A stretch of 64,000 nucleotides of DNA, from contig NZ_CP092915.1 in assembly GCF_022557175.1 (NCBI RefSeq), positions 6,324,001-6,388,000 of the forward strand, written 5' to 3'. Below are positions 61,176-64,000 of this stretch, piece by piece. Both the position numbers and the translations under genes were made by a program. The stretch's first letter is position 1, and each line of letters begins with the position of its first letter. The notes under the pieces are model-generated. The model ran no database searches. It saw only the letters and a list, made by a program, of their open reading frames with translations, and was not told the DNA's origin. This DNA is from Mycolicibacterium sp. YH-1 (GTDB lineage Bacteria > Actinomycetota > Actinomycetes > Mycobacteriales > Mycobacteriaceae).

Positions 61176-62495
61176 ATGACCGCGCGAGCCAACAAGGCCA
61201 ATTTGCGCATCACCCTCGACTCGACTCGCGACCGCGAGTTCCTGGACTCGTGGGCCGAACTGGAGGTCATCGGGGCGACCCCGGCCGGCGGCGTGGAGCG
61301 ACAAGCCGCCACCGCCGAAGACGGCCAGATGCGTGAGTGGTTCTCGCAGTGGCTGCGCGAACGGGGATTCACCGTCGAAGTCGACAGGGTGGGAAACCTG
61401 TTTGGACTGCTGGAATTTCAAGCCGGCGCACCATACGTTCTGGTCGGCTCACACCTCGACAGTCAACCCCGCGGCGGCCGATTCGACGGCGCCTACGGCG
61501 TGCTGGCCGGCGCCGCCGCGGCTGACCGGATTCGCCGTCAAGTCGCCGAATCCGGTGTGACACCGCGCTACAACATCGCCGTAGTGGACTGGTTCAACGA
61601 GGAGGGCTCGCGGTTCAAGCCGTCCCTGATGGGCAGCGCGGTGTTCACCGGCGCAGCAGATCTCGAGGAGACGCTCAACATCACCGACCACGATGGTGTC
61701 ACCGTCCGTGAGGCTTTGACCGCCATCGACAGCATCGGCGAGCGAGACGTGTTCGGAGCCGACGAGGACGCGCGGCGGCTGGCGGCCTATGCCGAGATCC
61801 ATATCGAACAGGGTCGCGAGCTGGAAAAGGACAACGTCACCATCGGGTTGGTGGACCGCACGTGGGCCGCCAACAAGTACGAGTTGAATGTCATTGGAGC
61901 CCAGGGCCACACCGGAGCCACAGCGATCGACGACCGTCAGGATGCACTGCTGGGTGCGTCGCTGATCGTGGTGGCGCTGCGCGACATCGCCGACGAGTTC
62001 GGAGATGAACTGCACACCAGCTGTGGGCAGATGACCGTGCTGCCCAACTCTCCGGTGGTCGTACCGCGCGAGGTCCACATGCACCTGGACCTGCGTTCCG
62101 ACAACGATGAACTGCTTGCAGCCGCCGACGCCGCGCTGCGAAAGCGTATCGCCGAGGCCGAGATCCGCGCCAAGGTCAAGGTCGAGCACCGGAAGGCCCA
62201 CGTCTGGCCCGGCCACCACTATCAGCCGCAGGGCGTGGAGTTGGCGCGCACCGTTGCCGATGACCTCGGCGTGTCGAGCATGCTGGTGCAGACCCGAGCC
62301 GGCCACGACTCGACGAACATGAAGGAGATCGTCCCTTCGGTGATGTTGTTCGTCCCCAGCGTGGACGGAATCTCGCACGCCGAGGCCGAATACACTGCGG
62401 ACGAGGATCTGTGCACCGGAGTGGATCTTCTCACCGAGACGCTGGCCCGCATGCTCGATGGCGCGCTCGATTCGGCTATGGCCGACCGCCCTTGA
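61176..62495 (+). CDS. N-carbamoyl amino acid amidohydrolase (M20 family)
   Basis: A 439-residue M20/peptidase-family hydrolase of the hydantoinase/carbamoylase (HyuC, AllC, beta-ureidopropionase-like) type. Metal-binding motifs are VGSHLDSQPRGGRFDGAYGVL, FNEEGSRF, YAEIHIEQG and SHAEAEY; substrate-binding QTRAGHDSTNM is typical. It hydrolyses N-carbamoyl amino acids to amino acid, CO2 and ammonia. GGAGG precedes the ATG, 73 bp after the hydantoinase stop. Confidence 0.93.
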   Translation: MTARANKANLRITLDSTRDREFLDSWAELEVIGATPAGGVERQAATAEDGQMREWFSQWLRERGFTVEVDRVGNLFGLLEFQAGAPYVLVGSHLDSQPRGGRFDGAYGVLAGAAAADRIRRQVAESGVTPRYNIAVVDWFNEEGSRFKPSLMGSAVFTGAADLEETLNITDHDGVTVREALTAIDSIGERDVFGADEDARRLAAYAEIHIEQGRELEKDNVTIGLVDRTWAANKYELNVIGAQGHTGATAIDDRQDALLGASLIVVALRDIADEFGDELHTSCGQMTVLPNSPVVVPREVHMHLDLRSDNDELLAAADAALRKRIAEAEIRAKVKVEHRKAHVWPGHHYQPQGVELARTVADDLGVSSMLVQTRAGHDSTNMKEIVPSVMLFVPSVDGISHAEAEYTADEDLCTGVDLLTETLARMLDGALDSAMADRP

Positions 62496-62549
62496 TCCGA
62501 CGAATACCACCGAACCTCAACAAACCTCACATCTCGACAGGAGAAAACC

Positions 62550-63338
62550 ATGGACCTCGGACTGCAGGGAATGCGGGCACTGATCTCCGGCGCCAGCGAC
62601 GGCATCGGGCTGGCGACCGCTGAGTTGCTGGCTGAAGAGGGGGCCGACGTGGCCCTGGTGGCCCGCCGCGGCGATGCGTTGAAGGATGCCTGCGCCTCGA
62701 TCTCGGCCAAGACCGGTGTCAAAGCTGTGTCCGTTGCCGCAGACTTGAGCGACAAGACCGTCTTCGACTCGGTGGTCACCAATGTCGTCGACGAACTCGG
62801 CGGCCTGGACATCCTGATCAACAACGCCGGCGCGTCATCCTTCGGCGGCTTCGGTGACCTCACCGACGAGCAGTGGGTCGCTGACATCAACCTCAAGCTG
62901 TTCGGTTTCATCCGCATGACGCGGGCGGCACTGCCGCACCTGCTCAAGAACGGCAGCGGGCGCATCGTCAATGTCGCGGGCAACTCCGGTAAGCAGGCGT
63001 TGGAGTACCACATGCCGGGAGCCGCCGCCAACGCCGCGATCCTAAACTTCAGCAAGTCGCTGTCGCTGCAGGTCGGCGCTCAGGGCGTCATGATCAACAC
63101 GGTGTGCCCGGGCCCGGTCCGGACCGCGCGGCTGGTCAAGCAGTTCGCTGCCAACGCCAAGGACTGGGATTGCACACCCGAGGAGGCCGAAGAGCGCTAC
63201 CTGGAGAACCTCCCGCTGTCCTACATCCCCAGCGCACGCGATATCGCCTACTCGGTTGTGTTCTTGGCCTCGCCGCGGGCCGCCTACCTCAACGGAACCA
63301 CCATCACCAATGACGGCGGAATCACCCGTGCCGTCTGA
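62550..63338 (+). CDS. SDR-fold protein with atypical active site
   Basis: A 262-residue SDR with an intact cofactor half (ISGASDGIG, NNAGASSFGG) and C-terminal motifs (INTVCPGPVRT, NGTTITNDGG). The catalytic region is changed: aligning GAAANAAILNFSKSL with the usual YAAAKAGLIGFSKSL puts Gly157 at Tyr and Asn161 at Lys, and NVAGNSG replaces the catalytic-Ser strand. A nearby Tyr153 has no Lys four residues on. This is a known divergent SDR pattern in catabolic clusters, from general knowledge. GGAGA lies before the ATG. It may use other residues or bind rather than reduce. Confidence 0.85.
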   Translation: MDLGLQGMRALISGASDGIGLATAELLAEEGADVALVARRGDALKDACASISAKTGVKAVSVAADLSDKTVFDSVVTNVVDELGGLDILINNAGASSFGGFGDLTDEQWVADINLKLFGFIRMTRAALPHLLKNGSGRIVNVAGNSGKQALEYHMPGAAANAAILNFSKSLSLQVGAQGVMINTVCPGPVRTARLVKQFAANAKDWDCTPEEAEERYLENLPLSYIPSARDIAYSVVFLASPRAAYLNGTTITNDGGITRAV

Positions 63339-64000
63339 GCATTCGCACGCCGCTGGGCCGCGGGTGTCCCGCATCGGAATGATCGTGCCGTCGTCGAATA
63401 CCTGCCTGGAGCCCACCACGTACCAGATGCTGGACGGCCGGGCCGACGTGAGCGTCCACTTCACCCGCGTCCAGGTCGGCCGGGTTGGGCTCGACGGCGC
63501 CTCGGATGCCCAGTTCGACACGGCCGGAATGGAGTCGGCCGCGGCCCTGCTGGCCACCGCCGACGTCGATGTGATCGCATGGAACGGTACCGCGGGTTCG
63601 TGGCTGGGCACGGCGCATGACCGCGCGATCACCGACGCCATCACCGCTGCGACCGGCGTGCGGGCTCTCACCAGCACCCAGGCCTACATGGCGGTGTTCG
63701 GCGCGCTGGGCGTGCGCCGCCTCGGCATTGTCACCCCCTACCCCGACGATATGAACGCCAAGATCGGCGAGTGCTACGGCGACGAGGGCATCACGGTGAC
63801 CGCAGCACACGGCTTCGGTCTCACCGAGACCACCGATATCGCCCGGATCCGACCCGAGGAGCTGCTGGCGCCCACCCGGGAAGTCGCACACAGCAAGCCT
63901 GACGCGATCGCCTATGTGTGCACCAATCTGCACGGCGCCAACGCCGTCGAGACAGCCGAAGCCGAAATCATGCTGCCCGTGCTTGATTCGGTGGCGGTGA
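63328..64000 (+). CDS. Asp/Glu racemase-superfamily protein, decarboxylase/isomerase-like, 3' end outside window
   Basis: The first 224 residues of a protein of the maleate isomerase/arylmalonate decarboxylase group. It begins RIGMIVPSSNTCLEPTTYQML, contains VDVIAWNGTAGSWLG and RRLGIVTPYPDDMNAKIGECY, and has Cys198 in YVCTNLHGA. Racemases and maleate isomerase have a first Cys where this protein has Gly87, so only the second Cys is present, as in arylmalonate decarboxylase. GTG at 63328 overlaps the SDR end by 11 bp; a GTG at 63364 is an alternative. The fourth gene of the hydantoin operon. Confidence 0.8.
   Translation, partial: MPSEHSHAAGPRVSRIGMIVPSSNTCLEPTTYQMLDGRADVSVHFTRVQVGRVGLDGASDAQFDTAGMESAAALLATADVDVIAWNGTAGSWLGTAHDRAITDAITAATGVRALTSTQAYMAVFGALGVRRLGIVTPYPDDMNAKIGECYGDEGITVTAAHGFGLTETTDIARIRPEELLAPTREVAHSKPDAIAYVCTNLHGANAVETAEAEIMLPVLDSVAV

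Noticed and set aside
1..64000. Insertion sequences, prophage, CRISPR arrays, tRNA or rRNA genes
   Set aside because: No transposase or integrase reading frame, no regularly spaced repeats and no tRNA-like cloverleaf or rRNA sequence was seen by eye; a tRNAscan or ISfinder run would settle it.

Overview
The window looks like a chromosomal segment of a fast-growing, environmental-type mycobacterium (Mycolicibacterium/Mycobacterium sensu lato). The supports are the uniformly high GC with strong third-position GC bias, a cutinase, an adjacent fadD2/polD2-like divergent pair, a GH65/beta-phosphoglucomutase pair resembling M. tuberculosis Rv3401/Rv3400, a LysG/ArgP regulator, and many start codons sitting 6-8 nt behind a TANNNT box, the mycobacterial leaderless-mRNA pattern. 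I saw no tRNA, rRNA, CRISPR array, insertion sequence or phage gene. The species assignment is inference.

Layout. (1) 1-11.2 kb, minus strand: a dipeptide-type ABC importer (lipoprotein, two permeases, two ATPases), a Rieske ring-hydroxylating dioxygenase (alpha, beta, ferredoxin), a D-2-hydroxyacid dehydrogenase, a PucR-type regulator and a truncated aldehyde dehydrogenase, apparently one uptake-and-oxidation unit. (2) 11.4-15 kb: FadD2-like acyl-CoA synthetase divergent from a PolD2-like AEP polymerase, then a STAS protein. (3) 15-21.8 kb: small redox and metabolic genes, a cutinase, and an SDR/TetR/quinone-reductase/sulfotransferase group with a clear promoter-operator. (4) 21.8-31 kb: MocR regulator divergent from a DJ-1/PfpI protein; TRAP-TAXI transporter; fused indolepyruvate ferredoxin oxidoreductase divergent from an Lrp regulator.

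(5) 31.2-43.4 kb: a sugar-acid cluster. It has two overlapping IclR regulators; KDPG aldolase, KDG kinase, a fructuronate/mannonate-type oxidoreductase and mannonate dehydratase in an overlapping operon. That operon also holds two enzymes that do not belong to the textbook hexuronate route: a glutamate-1-semialdehyde-aminomutase-like aminotransferase and a 636-residue fusion of a sugar-isomerase-like TIM domain with an M24 creatinase/aminopeptidase domain. An Rbs-type ABC importer lies upstream. Its operon and the catabolic operon carry a matching 31-bp element just ahead of their first genes. This is the best candidate for an undescribed pathway.

(6) 43.5-48 kb: a deletion scar joining an aldolase fragment to an amidohydrolase fragment, LysG without its usual exporter, and a TetR/MFS pair around a perfect 24-bp palindrome. 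(7) 48-58.3 kb: purine permease, GH65 phosphorylase with beta-phosphoglucomutase, LysR, an ECF sigma factor without an obvious anti-sigma, an exported alpha/beta hydrolase, a VOC protein, a CobW-type GTPase and a DUF808-type membrane protein. (8) 58.3-64 kb: PucR regulator divergent from a hydantoin/pyrimidine-ring utilisation operon (hydantoinase, N-carbamoyl amino acid amidohydrolase, a catalytically atypical SDR, and an Asp/Glu-racemase-superfamily protein that looks decarboxylase-like and runs off the window end).
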